Positions 24,146 through 35,166 of a stretch of DNA of 64,000 nucleotides are shown one piece after another; within the stretch, counting starts at the first letter, position 1; the number at the start of each line of letters is the position of its first letter. A model generated the notes under the pieces. It was not told the origin of the DNA, made no database searches, and saw nothing but the letters and a program-made list of their open reading frames with translations. The DNA lies in the NCBI GenBank assembly GCA_003667255.2, contig RCWM02000064.1, positions 3,359,501 to 3,423,500 on the forward strand. The letters run 5' to 3'. Origin of the DNA: Euschistus heros. Taxonomy: Eukaryota; Arthropoda; Insecta; Hemiptera; Pentatomidae. A program made the translations under genes and the position numbers.

Positions 24146-24716
24146 GATTTCTCCGCCGTCAACAACGTACTGATGGTAGAGCGTTCCCAAGCCACTGCTG
24201 TACCTGATGAAAAACACGATACTTGTGCTGCTGGGCTGCGGCTTCTGAGGGTGGAATGGCGGCAAAATTTGGGTTGAATTTGTAGGCTGATGTTATGTAC
24301 TGTCTGTAGCGATGGTCATTCAAGGAGGTGAAACGGAAGTCACCTCCGTACAATCCAACCATGAATTTTGCCCCTGCTGCTGTGAGCTCTTCTTTTGCCG
24401 CAAATGGGTCTTTAAATTTAATGATTTCTGATGATAGAATTGGGAACTTTTGGAACGTCTTGACAAATTTTACCTTCCCCTGGTAAAAAAGGGCGGATTT
24501 CGAGTCACAACCACTGAATGCGTATATGAAGAGAATATGTTCTGCAACGGATCGTTCGATAGCGGTTAGTGGACGGTACAAGGTAGATGGCACCTTCCCT
24601 TTTCCAGGTGCTGGGTGTGTTTTTTTTGTGCCAATGAGGATGACCAGGAGATCGATGTCCTCACCAATGGAGGAATCGATTTACTGAATGGTAAATAGTG
24701 TCGTTGAACGTATTCA
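24146..24716 (-). pseudogene. Inner left arm: inverted nuclease-domain piece with internal deletion
   Basis: On the minus strand, 24593-24159 encodes the C-terminal nuclease segment with F-S-G-C-D-S-K-S and Q-G-K, a helix-two-turn-helix-like motif. It ends at the joint near 24150-24175 (TACGTTGTTGACGGCGGA and its complement, loop TTTC). Compared with the inner right arm, about 300 bp (matching 24848-25150) are missing and replaced by about 21 bp. This removes the part with D-G-Y-S and E-D-A-D. The innermost 26 bases pair with 24822-24847. Confidence 0.8.
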
Positions 24717-24805
24717 ACGTAAGTCTTACAGATTTGCCCAAATGTATGCTCTCTTGTCCAAACCACCCGATGTAAGAGAAATCCGCCGTCAACAACGTAC
24801 TGTGG

Positions 24806-25640
24806 ATGTTGGTCCAATATGAATACGTTCAACGACACTATTTACCTACGGCAATTGTTGTGTTTGATGGATACTCCGATTCAAATAAAGTCACAAAGCA
24901 AATGGAGCGCAACAGAAGAGCAAAGAATTTATCAGTTAAAATCCAGTTTACTGAAGAAATGGTGCCAACAACAAGCCAGGACATGTTTCTATCCAATTCT
25001 AATAATAAGGAACGGCTTATTCAAATGCTGAAGAAGAAATTTACTGAAGCCAAAATGGAAGTTAGACAAGCCACTGAGGATGCAGACTGTTTAATTGTAC
25101 AAACTGCTCAATCCTTCTCAGAAGATAGTGAGGCAGTTGTTGTTGTTGTTGGTGAGGACATCGATCTCCTGGTCATCCTCATTGGCACAAAAACACCCAG
25201 CACCTGGAAAAGGGAAGGTGCCATCTACCTTGTACCGTCCACTAACCGCTATCGAACGATCCGTTGCAGAACATATTCTCTTCATATACGCATTCAGTGG
25301 TTGTGACTCGAAATCCGCCCTTTTTTACCAGGGGAAGGTAAAATTTGTCAAGACGTTCCAAAAGTTCCCAATTCTATCATCAGAAATCATTAAATTTAAA
25401 GACCCATTCGCGGCAAAAGAAGAGCTCACAGCAGCAGGGGCAAAATTCATGGTTGGATTGTACGGAGGTGACTTCCGTTTCACCTCCTTGAATGACCATC
25501 GCTACAGACAGTACATAACATCAGCCTACAAATTCAACCCAAATTTTGCCGCCATTCCACCCTCAGAAGCCGCAGCCCAGCAGCACAAGTATCGTGTTTT
25601 TCATCAGGTACAGCAGTGGCTTGGGAACGCTCTACCATCA
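24806..25640 (+). pseudogene. Inner right arm: XPG/FEN-like nuclease domain of the Academ-type protein
   Basis: The frame from about 24820 reads V-V-F-D-G-Y-S (Asp 21 of this piece), A-T-E-D-A-D-C-L-I-V and V-V-V-G-E-D-I-D-L-L-V. These are three acidic clusters placed as in the PIN/XPG/FEN1 nuclease fold. After a change of frame near 25210 (25095-25652), F-S-G-C-D-S-K-S-A-L-F..G-K supplies the helix-two-turn-helix-like element. It then ends at Q-Q-W-L-G-N, where the second inversion joint cuts it, so the true C-terminus is missing from the element. The role would be cleavage of branched DNA during transposition, which is inference. Confidence 0.75.
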
Positions 25641-25664
25641 GTACGTTGTTGACGGCGGAGAAAT

Positions 25665-28600
25665 CCGCCGTCAACAACGTACTGTGGATGTTGGTCCAAT
25701 ATTTTAGTGTCATCTGATGTTAGGAAAGCTTTGTACAAGGACGATTTTGTGCCTTTCCTTAAGCCACCTTCATCAAACAAAGCAAGTGGGAAGGGACTCA
25801 GTTCATAAGTCAAAAACTCTTCGAGTTCTTCTTCTGACTGTTTGGCGACACTCATTCGTTGAAATTGTTGAAGTTGTTGGGTTGACAACAACTCGTTCTT
25901 TATTCACAACTATTGAAAATTTGACGTTGGCCAGTGACAACACTCTGTCACTCCACTTAAATTTTACTGATTGGAAATTACTGCCCACAATTGCATTAAC
26001 ACGTGCAACGCCCGCTTCTCTCGACATGTGACAGTTGATTTTTTCGTCTCCCACGATACCAGTGCTTAAAGAAATCAGTTCACCTGTATTACTGATTGGT
26101 GGATGCAATTGGAACCACTCAATCATTTTCTTCACATCTCTGTTGTCTCTATTCTGTCTGGATTCCCTTGTATCAACATGCTGCTCAGAGGTAGTAAAGT
26201 CGATCCCGCTGAACTGTTCCACAGCGTCGCAAATCAGTTTATGTGTAGGCATGCCTAATGTCCATCTTAACAGGGTAGCGTCACCAGTTCCACGACCTCT
26301 TGTCACTCCACCACAACTTTTAAAGTGTTTCATAAGTTCCTGTTCTATACACATATCGGCCCACGTGCCACATCGAAACTTATTGCTTCGCCTTATAGTA
26401 AAGCCACCTTGCGAAGTGAATGCTTTGAATTCTTCAGGAGGCATGACTAGCTCCAATTGCATCATGTCCTGTAGATACAGATGGCAGCATTTTGCATAGT
26501 GAAAGTGCCCACTGGCGTGAAAGTAAGGGAGCATGTCATATATAGTTTCCAGGTGCCTACCCCAGTCTCCCATTCTCTCGGCATCAATAAAGTTTGCCAT
26601 TAGTGTAACCATTTGGAAGTATTGACTCCACAACTTGGCAGTGGGTCCTAGATCTGTGAAACAATGGAGTTGGTAGTTAAATTTTTCAGAAAGTTCTTTG
26701 ACACAGATTGTGTTCTGTGCTCTTAGAATTTCTGACCGATGAGGGCCGTAGAGAAATTTTTTTTCCATTTCTAATTTAAACTCAGGTGAAAAGTCTATGG
26801 TTTCAAGAATCAGTGAAGCAAGACTGCGGTGGGCAAGCATGTGTGCTCTAACGGCCCTTGCATAGGCGTGACCGGTCATCATTTTTTTTATACTGTTTGC
26901 AGCGTATATGAGGTTGAACAGCTCTGCTAAGCCACTTCCTTCCATGATGAACCCAACCGCCCCCATGAAGGACATCAACAAATGAAAGCCACCAAGCCGT
27001 ATTACAACATTTTTAAGCGCTGCATCTTCCTGACGACTCGAAATGATTTCTCTCGCCCTAAGATACAGTGGTTGGTCAAATGTAACAATGGTGGTTTGCT
27101 GGTTCAATGATTTTGCTTTATCAACACTCCTGAGCAATGAGGTGTACACAGTGTTGTAGTCACTCGATGGTGAGTTTATGAAAGGCTGGCAATCAATATA
27201 ACTAATTTCGTATGACAGCTCACTTGTCACATCTTCCATAAACCCGTTCCAACCACCAAGACCTGCCAAATCCATATGTTTACCAAACAGCCAGAGCATA
27301 AGAAGTTTGTTAGGAATGATTAAAGTTTTGTTGATAAACCTAGAGTTGAGAGGTTTGATTGGAATGGAAGCCAACCCAACTTCTGTCTTGTCAAAAATTT
27401 TCAACTCAACAGTTCCAAAAACGTCCAATAGTTCCTGCTGAAGGCAGGTTCTTCAACCGGGTTATGTTTTGACCAGGCACTACAGCAGTCCTAGGAGTCA
27501 CACAGAGTATACCACCCATTGCGTGGAATGTGTTGTATCCGTCAATGGTGCGCATATTGAAATCTGCGTTATCGTAGACTAACTGAGACAGTGCTGGACT
27601 CCGTAGAGCCAGAGGTGGTTGCATAACTGACGATGTTTCAAAACGTAATGCTTCTTGATAAGATGAGCAATAGCCTAAGGAACTAATCACATCGAGTAAC
27701 CTGCGCGATCCATATTTCCTGTGCAAGAATTCAGCAACACCCACTTGCAGAGGAGATACATATGAATTTGGTCTAATGGTTGCGAGTAAGCAATCAGCAA
27801 TCGCTATTGATTTCTTCCTCCATTTGTTAATGTCCCCCTTCTTCTTGGCCAACACTACAGCATCTGTAAAAACCCGAAGAGATTCTGGGATAAGATTATT
27901 AACGCCATCTAAAAATTTATCAGCAGGGGGATACTGACTAGTATCATACACTTGTGATCGTGCATCTTCGACTATAATAGCAGCTGCTGTTTTAACAATT
28001 CTCAACCTTTCTTCATTAGCAGACAACCTCTCATCATACCAAGAATCAGTAAGAATTTTGTGCCCAGTACCCTTGAAGGAAACAATATATGGAATTTTAT
28101 CCGTGATCAATATATCACTGCCATACTTCTCAAGGAGGCGGTATTTGACAGTTTTTGGATGAGGGCGAGTGCAGCTTTGGTCAAATTCATTCATAAGCTC
28201 CTCAATTGTGAATTGGCTCTCTTCTGAGGTATTTTCGAGATACTCGAAGATCGATTTCATTGCGACATCAACTTCTTTTCTGGGGCGGCCACCTGTTGGA
28301 AGATTTCCCTTCCTGCGGGGTCTGGTCAGGTCTTTCATACATGAGAAGTGATATTGGGCATCAGCAGCTCGTAAATCATGCACTGTCTCAAATCGTTCAA
28401 TAATGGCACGTCCATAGTCATCATTGCGCTCTCTGGCAAGCCTCAGAACGTTTTTATCGACCTTTTGTGTTTTGTCTAAAACAAGGAACACTACGTTACG
28501 ATCTTGAGGCGGTTTCTTCATTTCTTTCATTCTGTAATCTGGTGGCACGTGCTTACCACAAATAAAGCAGTGTGTTTTAAATGAAAATTTAGGAACATTT

Positions 28601-28851
28601 GAACGTAGAGAAGGGGCATTATTCTTCTGCTCCTTTTTCCTTAGATATGCGGCAATCGCTTTTTTATGAGGATACAACTTCCTACATTTATCATGAAGCT
28701 CAAGTGGTAAATTTGCTAACTTAAATAATTCTGACTTACCATCTTCACGTTTTGTGCTGGCATCGATGAAAGATTGCAATCCCTTCTTCTGCACTTTAGT
28801 TCTTGTTCTATCATCTAACGATTCTTCACACACAATAAACTTCCCAGACAT
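25665..28851 (-). pseudogene. Academ-type transposase, right arm (best preserved copy)
   Basis: ATG at 28851-28849. A 481-codon frame to 27406 contains C95-x2-C98 and H168-x2-C171 (possible zinc ligands) and the Arg/Lys-rich P-R-R-K-G..G-G-R-P-R-K segment. A loss of two T near 27418-27424 shifts the frame. The next frame (27428-25803, 541 codons) has V-T-F-D-Q-P-L-Y (candidate catalytic Asp 118), L-G-G-F-H (146-149), E163 in M-E-G-S-G-L, and a long helical C-terminal part. A second shift leads into 25891-25665, ending at Y-V-V-D-G-G-F. Only one or two lesions, against at least six in the left arm. With the middle and inner pieces, an ancestral protein of about 1,370 residues or more is implied. 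Confidence 0.87.
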
Positions 28852-28859
28852 TTTAACCG

Positions 28860-30517
28860 TATATTTAACAAAAAAGACTCAAATTTTGGTGTAATTTTCT
28901 CTCACGCTGGTGGAAAACTAAAATAGTTGAAGAGATCTCCGATTGTCTAGCTGGAGAGAGAAGACTTCTTCAAAGGACACCGCCATGCACAGTAAACTAG
29001 TTGTTCCCTGACAAGTAGTACTACATTTTGTATTGTTGTTAAATCCATGGTTTTTGGCACATTTTTCATTATAACTCCGAAAGTATTTGTCCGATTCAAA
29101 ATGTATTTTTTTTTCAATCAGAAAGGTAGTTTTTTTATACATAGGATCTGATAATAAATTTAACTAACATTAACATGAATAAAAGAATTTGGATTGGACC
29201 TATATTTTTAGAGTTAAAGAGATTAAGTGGCCAAAAACACGTACTAGTACGCTAAAAACCCGTACTTTTGTGAAATCAAAGTTTTTTTTAGTACATTTTT
29301 CATTATAACTACAAAAATATTTGTCTGATCTACAATTACTTTTTTTCATCTAAAAGCTTGTTAAATTTACTATTGGAATGTATATATGAAGTTATAATCA
29401 AGTCCCTTAAAATATGCATTCCAGACGCCTAAAAACCCGTATTGTTGTTAAATCCATGGTTATCGGCACATTTTTCATTATAACTCCGAAAGTATTTGTC
29501 CGATTCAAAATGTTTTTTTTTCTATCAGAAAGGTGGTTAAATTTACAATTAGACCCTATATATGAAACTTGTATCAAAATTCTTGAAATACAAAAGCTGT
29601 CGCGCTGAAAATCACATACTTTTGTAAAACACATTTTTTTTTTGGCACATTATTCGCTATAACTCCAAAACCATTTGTCCGATCCAAAATTTAATATTTT
29701 TATCATAAAGCTGGTTAAATTTACTATTATAACTTTTATATGTAACTTATAATTAACACCATGAAATACCCACACCAGTCTACTGAACATGTCATAGTTT
29801 ACATATTTTGCCAAAACATACATATTTAGCGTGCTAGCTTTGGGTGGTTTAAAGGATTTAATATAATTTACGTATATAGCATCTGATAGCAAATTTAATC
29901 AGCTTTGCGATAGAAAAAAGGAATTTGGGATCGAACAATTATTTGAGCAGTTAGAGCGACAAATGTGCCAATAAACACTTGGATTATACAACAGTACGTT
30001 TTTATTAGCGGGCTGGCATGTACATTTTACGGGGTTTGATTAAAACTTCATTTATAGATTCTTATAGTAAATTTAATCAGCTTTAAGATGAAAAAAAGTA
30101 ATGTTGTATCGGACAAATAGTTTCAGAGTTATAGCCAAAAGAGTACGACAAACGTGTTTTCACGGGGCTGTGGGGCTGACGACAAGTAGGCCAATTTCTC
30201 CATTTTTTCCCAATTACGTAACTTCGCAAAAAATGGTCCGATTTCGGATTTCTTTTTTTCATTATGTAGGTACTAGTTCCAGCTACAATTAATATTTGAA
30301 GACTTTCTTCGAAAAAAGCTTCGTTATCGTGTTATAGATAAAAAAAACAAAAATAACGGTTTTTTTTGGCGGTTTTTTGCGATTTTGAATATGAAGCCGA
30401 TGGTTGCCGTGGTAGCAAACTTCAGATTCGGATTCAGCACCCCAAAAAACATAAAGATCCGATGAGAATAAAAGTTCCGCAGTTTTTTCTTCGGCAAACC
30501 CTTATTTTACTGGACTA
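28860..30517 (-). repeat. Right terminal arm: mirror copy of the subterminal repeat array
   Basis: This is the reverse complement of 19294-20960 with only scattered substitutions and short indels. Examples are CTATTGGAATGTATATATG at 29370 against the mirrored text at 20430, and a 1-2 base change in A runs. The last 30 bases differ more, with GGGTTTGCC instead of GGCTCC next to the terminus. Confidence 0.85.
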
Positions 30518-30554
30518 TATAGAAAAAATAAAATAAAAAATACTGTATGCGAAG

Positions 30555-31790
30555 AAAGTCTACTGCAGATCAGATTTTCCCCTTCAGAACCATTCTGGAA
30601 AGGTGCAAAGAGTATAATATCCACACACACCACCTGTTCATCGACTTTCAAATGGCCTATGATAGTATAAAGAGAAATGAGCTGTAGAAGGAACTTCTAG
30701 AAATGGGAATACTCTAGAATACTGCTGATCAGGGCCACAATGAAGAAGGTGGAATGCGCAGTGCGTGTCCAGGGTGACCTGACAGATAGCTTTGTAGCCC
30801 ACAAACGACTGCGACTAGGTGATTGCCTTGCATGCCTTCTCTTTAATTTTGCTCTCAAGAGTGTGGTACGGAAATCTGGAATACAAGTTGGGAAACTATA
30901 TTCAATAAATCTTCTATGATTTTGGTTTTCACTGATGACTTAGATATTGTTGGAAGAACCCCTACAGATTAAAAAAAAAAGTCTTTTATGAATCTCCAGA
31001 TAGCAGCGGCTTGGGCGGGTTCAGAGGTCAATGAATCAAAAACCAAATACATGCATGCAGGCCCACAACTGGATGTGCATGAACCATTTCATTTTGCAAC
31101 TGGAGGCTTTTCATTTGAAAGGGTGAAAGAGTTTAGCTATCTTGGTTCACAAGTAAATGTGGATAACAAAATACAAGAAGATCCATCGCAGAATTATGTC
31201 CGCAAATATATGCTACTTCCGATTACAAAAGCATTTCAGGAGCAGGGCTGTATCTTAAAACACAAAGGTGCAACTGTAGACGACTATAGTAAGACCAGTT
31301 CTTACTTATGCCTCCGAATGCTGGACATTACCCAGTTCACAGGAAGTCTTATCCTAAGGTTCGAGAGGAGAATTTATGGCCCAGTTTGTACCAACGGAAT
31401 CTGGAGGATAAGAACGAATGCTGAGCTGACAAGACTCTACAAGAACACAGATGTTTTAAGGGTAATTAAAGTAGGACGGCTTCGATGGGCACGTTATATA
31501 ATTAGAATGACCCAAGATCAGATTCCTAGGATGCTCCTGGACAAAAAGATTTATGGGACGAGAAGAGTGGGAAGACCTCGGCTCCGATGGGTCGATGGAG
31601 TGGCAGTCGATGCCAGGTCCATCTTGGGAATCCACAATTGGAGAACAGCGGCAACTAATATAGAAGACTGGTGGACCAAGCTGCAGGAGGCCTTGACTCT
31701 ACAAGAGTTGTAGCGCCATGGATTATGATAATGGTATCTAATTAGACCGTGAGAGGATGTTGGAGAACTTTATAAGGGAATTTTTGGACT
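30555..31790 (+). pseudogene. RTE-like non-LTR retrotransposon, C-terminal half of ORF2
   Basis: The first 400 bases carry T-A-D-Q-I-F-x-F-R-T-I-L-E-R, L-F-I-D-F-Q-M-A-Y-D-S-I (motif A), a decayed motif B (G-D-C-L-A-C-L-L-F-N) and F-T-D-D-L-D-I-V-G (motif C), with several stops. An open frame of 241 codons (30988-31713) follows: N-E-S-K-T-K-Y-M, F-S-Y-L-G-S-Q-V-N, G-R-L-R-W-A-R-Y and G-R-P-R-L-R-W-V-D, the typical C-terminal domain. A short A-rich tract at 31791-31802 may be the tail. It starts within 40 bp of the palindrome end. Same family type as 11340-11999. Confidence 0.85.
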
Positions 31791-31802
31791 AAAAAAAAAA
31801 AA

Positions 31803-33000
31803 ATGAACACACTTGAGAATTCAGAAGGCTCTACTATGTGGAATAATCAGAATTTATAGTTAAGGAAATAGCAGTGTGGTGATTATAAAAGGTATGTTTA
31901 GTCATTGGTTTTATTAATAATCAAATTCCAAAAAAGATATCAGTGTTAAAAAGTCGTGTAATCGTCTGAGGGGTAGACCAAGACGTAGACAGGAGGGGGG
32001 AAGGGGATTTTGTGTCTGAGCTGATTATGAGGATTTGCATCATGATAGAGTGGAATGAATAAGAGTATGTAGTCAGGGATTGTTGGTATTTGTAGGCTTG
32101 CTAAGCAATTTGTTCAAAACAATTTCTTTCAAACAAGGGAAAACAAAAGATATATGTCACAATAAAAGATATAGATAGACATATAAAAAAAAATGTCTAT
32201 CTATAATGTGAATTTGGTTAAACATAAAGTTACCAAAACAACTTTAATGAAGCTATTAATTCATTAATACATAAACTATTCATAATTTTGAGGTATGAGC
32301 CCTCCTGGGGCATACTCAATCTACATAAAGTTTGTACCCTTTATTGGGAAAACACTGGTGATTGAATGTGATCCTGGCCAAATGGTCCTCTTGTACTTTT
32401 ATTGATAAAGAAACATTACATCCTATACAAGAACTGAATCATTTTGATGTAGGAAAGGAAAGTGATGCGCTTAAAATAGGAAAGTTAAACGTCTAGATTT
32501 ACAAATTAGGCCAAAAAGTGTATTAATTACCAAAGTCACCGAGCAATCAGAAGATTACAAATATGAATTCGCAAGTGGCAAAGTGGTGTTAATTGCTCAG
32601 GTTATCCATTCTCCCTCCAGCCAGGAAAACCACCTATTGTTAATACAGCAAAAAAATAAATAAATAGGAAACCTGGAATTGGATCTGAGAAAGGGACTGA
32701 AACCAACTTTAAAAGACCTGATTTACAGTAAGTACTTTTAGAGATAATTTCCTAGCTGCATTCTATATATTATTTCCACGCTAATTACAAATGTAGACAT
32801 CATACTTCATACTATGATTATTTTCTCTAGGCTTTTCCTTAATAGATAATATGAATCAATTGTGAATATTCCTCACTAAGTTTGGCATGTAATAAACATT
32901 TACTTAAGAGAAATTAATTTTTTTATTAACAATTTTTCAAAAGTGACAAATGTAAAATATTTTTTCTAATTTGAATTTTACTCTCTTATATATTCAATTT
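31803..33000. other. No gene assigned; intronic
   Basis: At 31950-31985 a R-G-R-P-R-R-R reading hints at another non-LTR C-terminus. At 32290-32640 there is a weak coding-like stretch with stops that I cannot name. The rest is AT-rich. Confidence 0.4.
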
Positions 33001-33038
33001 TGTCAATATTTAAATGGTTTAAAATTTAAAATACTTAC

Positions 33039-33447
33039 AATATTTGGGCCAAAGATAAACAGTTTACCATCAGAAGTGAAAGAAGTAATTTTTTCTTTAT
33101 TAATGTTCTCTGGTATTTCACACCTTCTTGTGAACTGCTGAGAAATAAAACCAAGATGATCCATCTCTTCATGCTCACCCTCAATAATTAGGAAGTTGTT
33201 ATCAACCTTCATTTTCAATTCTCCTGGTTTGTACTCATGGAGGTCTAAAGTTATTTTTAAAGCCTTGTTAGATTTTGTATTGTGTTCTTCGTTTCTGCAA
33301 CTTGGCCCTGAACTGGACTCAGTGGAGATCTGTGCTGCACTAATTTTTTTCAAATGTATGTTCTTGTGGTTGATGATCACTTGTTCTTATTCTTTTTGTT
33401 CATTGAAAGAACGTTTGACGTGAACTGTACACCTTTCTTCTTGGCAT
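33039..33447 (-). CDS. Small heat-shock protein exon with alpha-crystallin domain
   Basis: On the minus strand, a GTAAGTAT donor (33038-33031) closes the exon in phase 0. The frame reads L-D-L-H-E-Y-K-P-G-E-L-K-M-K-V, I-I-E-G-E-H-E-E-M, G-F-I-S-Q-Q-F-T-R-R and S-D-G-K-L-F-I-F-G-P. These are the hallmark beta-strands of metazoan alpha-crystallin domains (the family of alphaB-crystallin and insect lethal(2)essential-for-life), which hold unfolding proteins in the cytosol. A good acceptor, TTTTTTTATAG, lies at 33448. In the domain frame, however, a TAA occurs at 33387-33389, so either the exon starts later or the gene is damaged. No initiator Met or N-terminal exon was found. The C-terminal continuation is proposed at 8952-9137. 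Confidence 0.75.
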
Positions 33448-33487
33448 CTATAAAAAAATAATAAAAATTTTGATTACATAATTACTA

Positions 33488-34783
33488 CCGTAAAACGGTG
33501 TGACTTTGCACGAGTGAGTTAACTTTGTACCAAGCTCACTAAAAAGTTTCAGTTGAGGAAAATGTGTTTTGCTGTTGTCTAAATGAGGGATATTTGATAT
33601 TTCTTACTTACTTAAGACAACACTGATTGGGTCTAAGGAATTTTCCTGATCTTAGTTACATCTCATGTTTTATAACAGTTAGTTGATTGTAGTGTTTGAA
33701 CAACTAAATATTTCTCAAATCGATTAAGTTTTGCATTAATTTTATTCTATAATTATTGTAATTTAAATATATGATATTCATTTTGCTCAAAATATTTGCT
33801 AAAAGTATGGTATTTGAAAATAAAATAGAATCCCCTTTTTGATATGAATTAGGAATGACTTTGCACCAAGTATATTTCAGTGCAAGGTGACTTCCCTGTG
33901 GGAAGAAGTCTTAGACAGCATTGCTGCTTCTAAATAAATCAATAAACGAGAATATTTTGAAGTTAAGGAGTTAATAGGCTGGTTAAAATCCAAATTATTT
34001 GGGATAGTGTTTTGCTTCTTCTTAATAAAGTTTTTTTTTCATCTATGTGCAAGTATTTTGACTATTAAAATGTTGCCTAGTTATAGCTTTAAATTTTTTC
34101 AAGCCATAGAGTTCATTTTTATATTTTAACATTATATTTTGTCTAACTATTGCAGATTGCATTTCTCCAAAAGTGTTTCTCTAAGAATCTGTGTGCAATT
34201 TATTTTATAGGTATCGTTTTGTTCCTTGTTTACCAAAATTATAGTTGTTTACGTTATTTAGGCATATTCTAAATCGTTATTTTGTTTCTATATAATATTT
34301 TGTTGGTATGTTCTTGTATTTTCTATCATTCCTCAATAAACTTTTAAAAATTGTGCAATTTTGTTTCTCATTTCAATGAAAACATTATAATTTACAATCG
34401 TTTCCTTTAACAAAATCCTTAGAAACAGAGAAAAAAATCACTAGGCTAAACCCCAAACACTATTAAGAAATGACTTGGCATTTCATAACTACTATCAAGC
34501 TTTGACTTTGCTCCATAATACGTTTTTAATGCTTTTTAAATTGAAAAAATGTGGAGGTGCAATGTCACGGGTATCCGGTTGACTTTGCACCAAAGTTTAA
34601 AAACAATAAAATTAATTATAAGTTTTGTAAATTTTGCAATTCCAAAATTATGCGATGAATCAACAGCATTTTTAAGCTGATTATTCAAAGCAAAAATTTT
34701 AATACAAGCATTTTAGAGATTATTGATAGTTAGTTAAAGAATGAAGTTCAACAAAAGTGGTGCAAAGTCATGCAGTTTTATGG
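33488..34783. mobile_element. Non-autonomous TIR element with TGACTTTGCAC ends, about 1.3 kb
   Basis: Inverted ends of 24 bases (20 matching): CCGTAAAACGGTGTGACTTTGCAC at 33488 and CCATAAAACTGCATGACTTTGCAC on the other strand ending at 34783. The word GACTTTGCACCAA and relatives recur inside (33856, 34500, 34580), so the interior is built partly from copies of the end. No transposase and no clear target duplication. It sits just upstream, in gene orientation, of the heat-shock exon and abuts an Academ repeat fragment. Confidence 0.65.
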
Positions 34784-34784
34784 A

Positions 34785-34880
34785 TCATAACTTTATATAT
34801 AGGTTCTTATAGTAAATTTATTTAAATCAAGAGGTGTTTTCGCAGAAAAGTGCGACCCTATAGGGGTGTAGATTGCATGA
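34785..34880 (+). repeat. Fragment of Academ subterminal repeat
   Basis: ATAACTTTATATATAGGTTCTTATAGTAAATTTA matches the repeat unit of the palindrome arms (compare 30030-30075). It is broken off after about 40 bp and followed by a GTGTTTTCGCAGAAAAGTGCGAC stretch also seen at 10065-10090. Confidence 0.6.
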
Positions 34881-35166
34881 AATATTAATTTAGCTTTACT
34901 GGAGGTTTAACACATCCCGAAAACAATCAAAATATAATATTTTATTTTTATTAAAATCTAATTTTTTACGATCGGGGAAGGTACTAGAAATAAAAGTATT
35001 ACAAAAAGTGAGGTAACATTTTTTTTTTTTATTCGAAAACCATTAGAATTTCGAATAGTCAATGTCAAAAATAAAGTACGAATGTTTTTTTCGGAATAGA
35101 TGAAGGAAAGTGAAATAGAACCAAAGTTGTAGGACCTCCAAAATAATGCTTCATAGAGCGTCATTA

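Larger units (their letters stand above)
19294..30517. mobile_element. 11.2-kb palindromic Academ-type (transposase + XPG-like nuclease) element
   Basis: The left end starts TAGTCCAG at 19294 and the right end closes with the reverse complement CTGGACTA at 30510-30517. TAT lies immediately outside on both sides (19291-19293, 30518-30520), an apparent 3-bp target duplication. Matching points in the two arms keep a nearly constant coordinate sum (about 49,810-49,816), so the outer arms are colinear. Each arm has 1.65 kb of roughly 177-bp repeats and then a transposase gene reading inward. The inner part carries the nuclease domain as a second, nested inverted pair. Fusion of a transposase and an XPG-type nuclease in one protein is the described layout of one Academ lineage; that family assignment is from memory of its architecture. 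The element lies inside the proposed heat-shock-protein intron. Confidence 0.8.

Noticed and set aside
23312..26499. Antisense open frames of about 100-154 codons in both arms of the palindrome
   Set aside because: Mirror-image shadows of the transposase frames; they appear only because that gene is open.
19294..30517. Two independent head-to-head insertions instead of one palindrome
   Set aside because: Identical mirrored joints, constant arm alignment and a single pair of outer ends make one rearranged unit more likely.
32290..32640. Possible decayed host-gene fragment
   Set aside because: Stops in every frame and no motif I can name; left unassigned.
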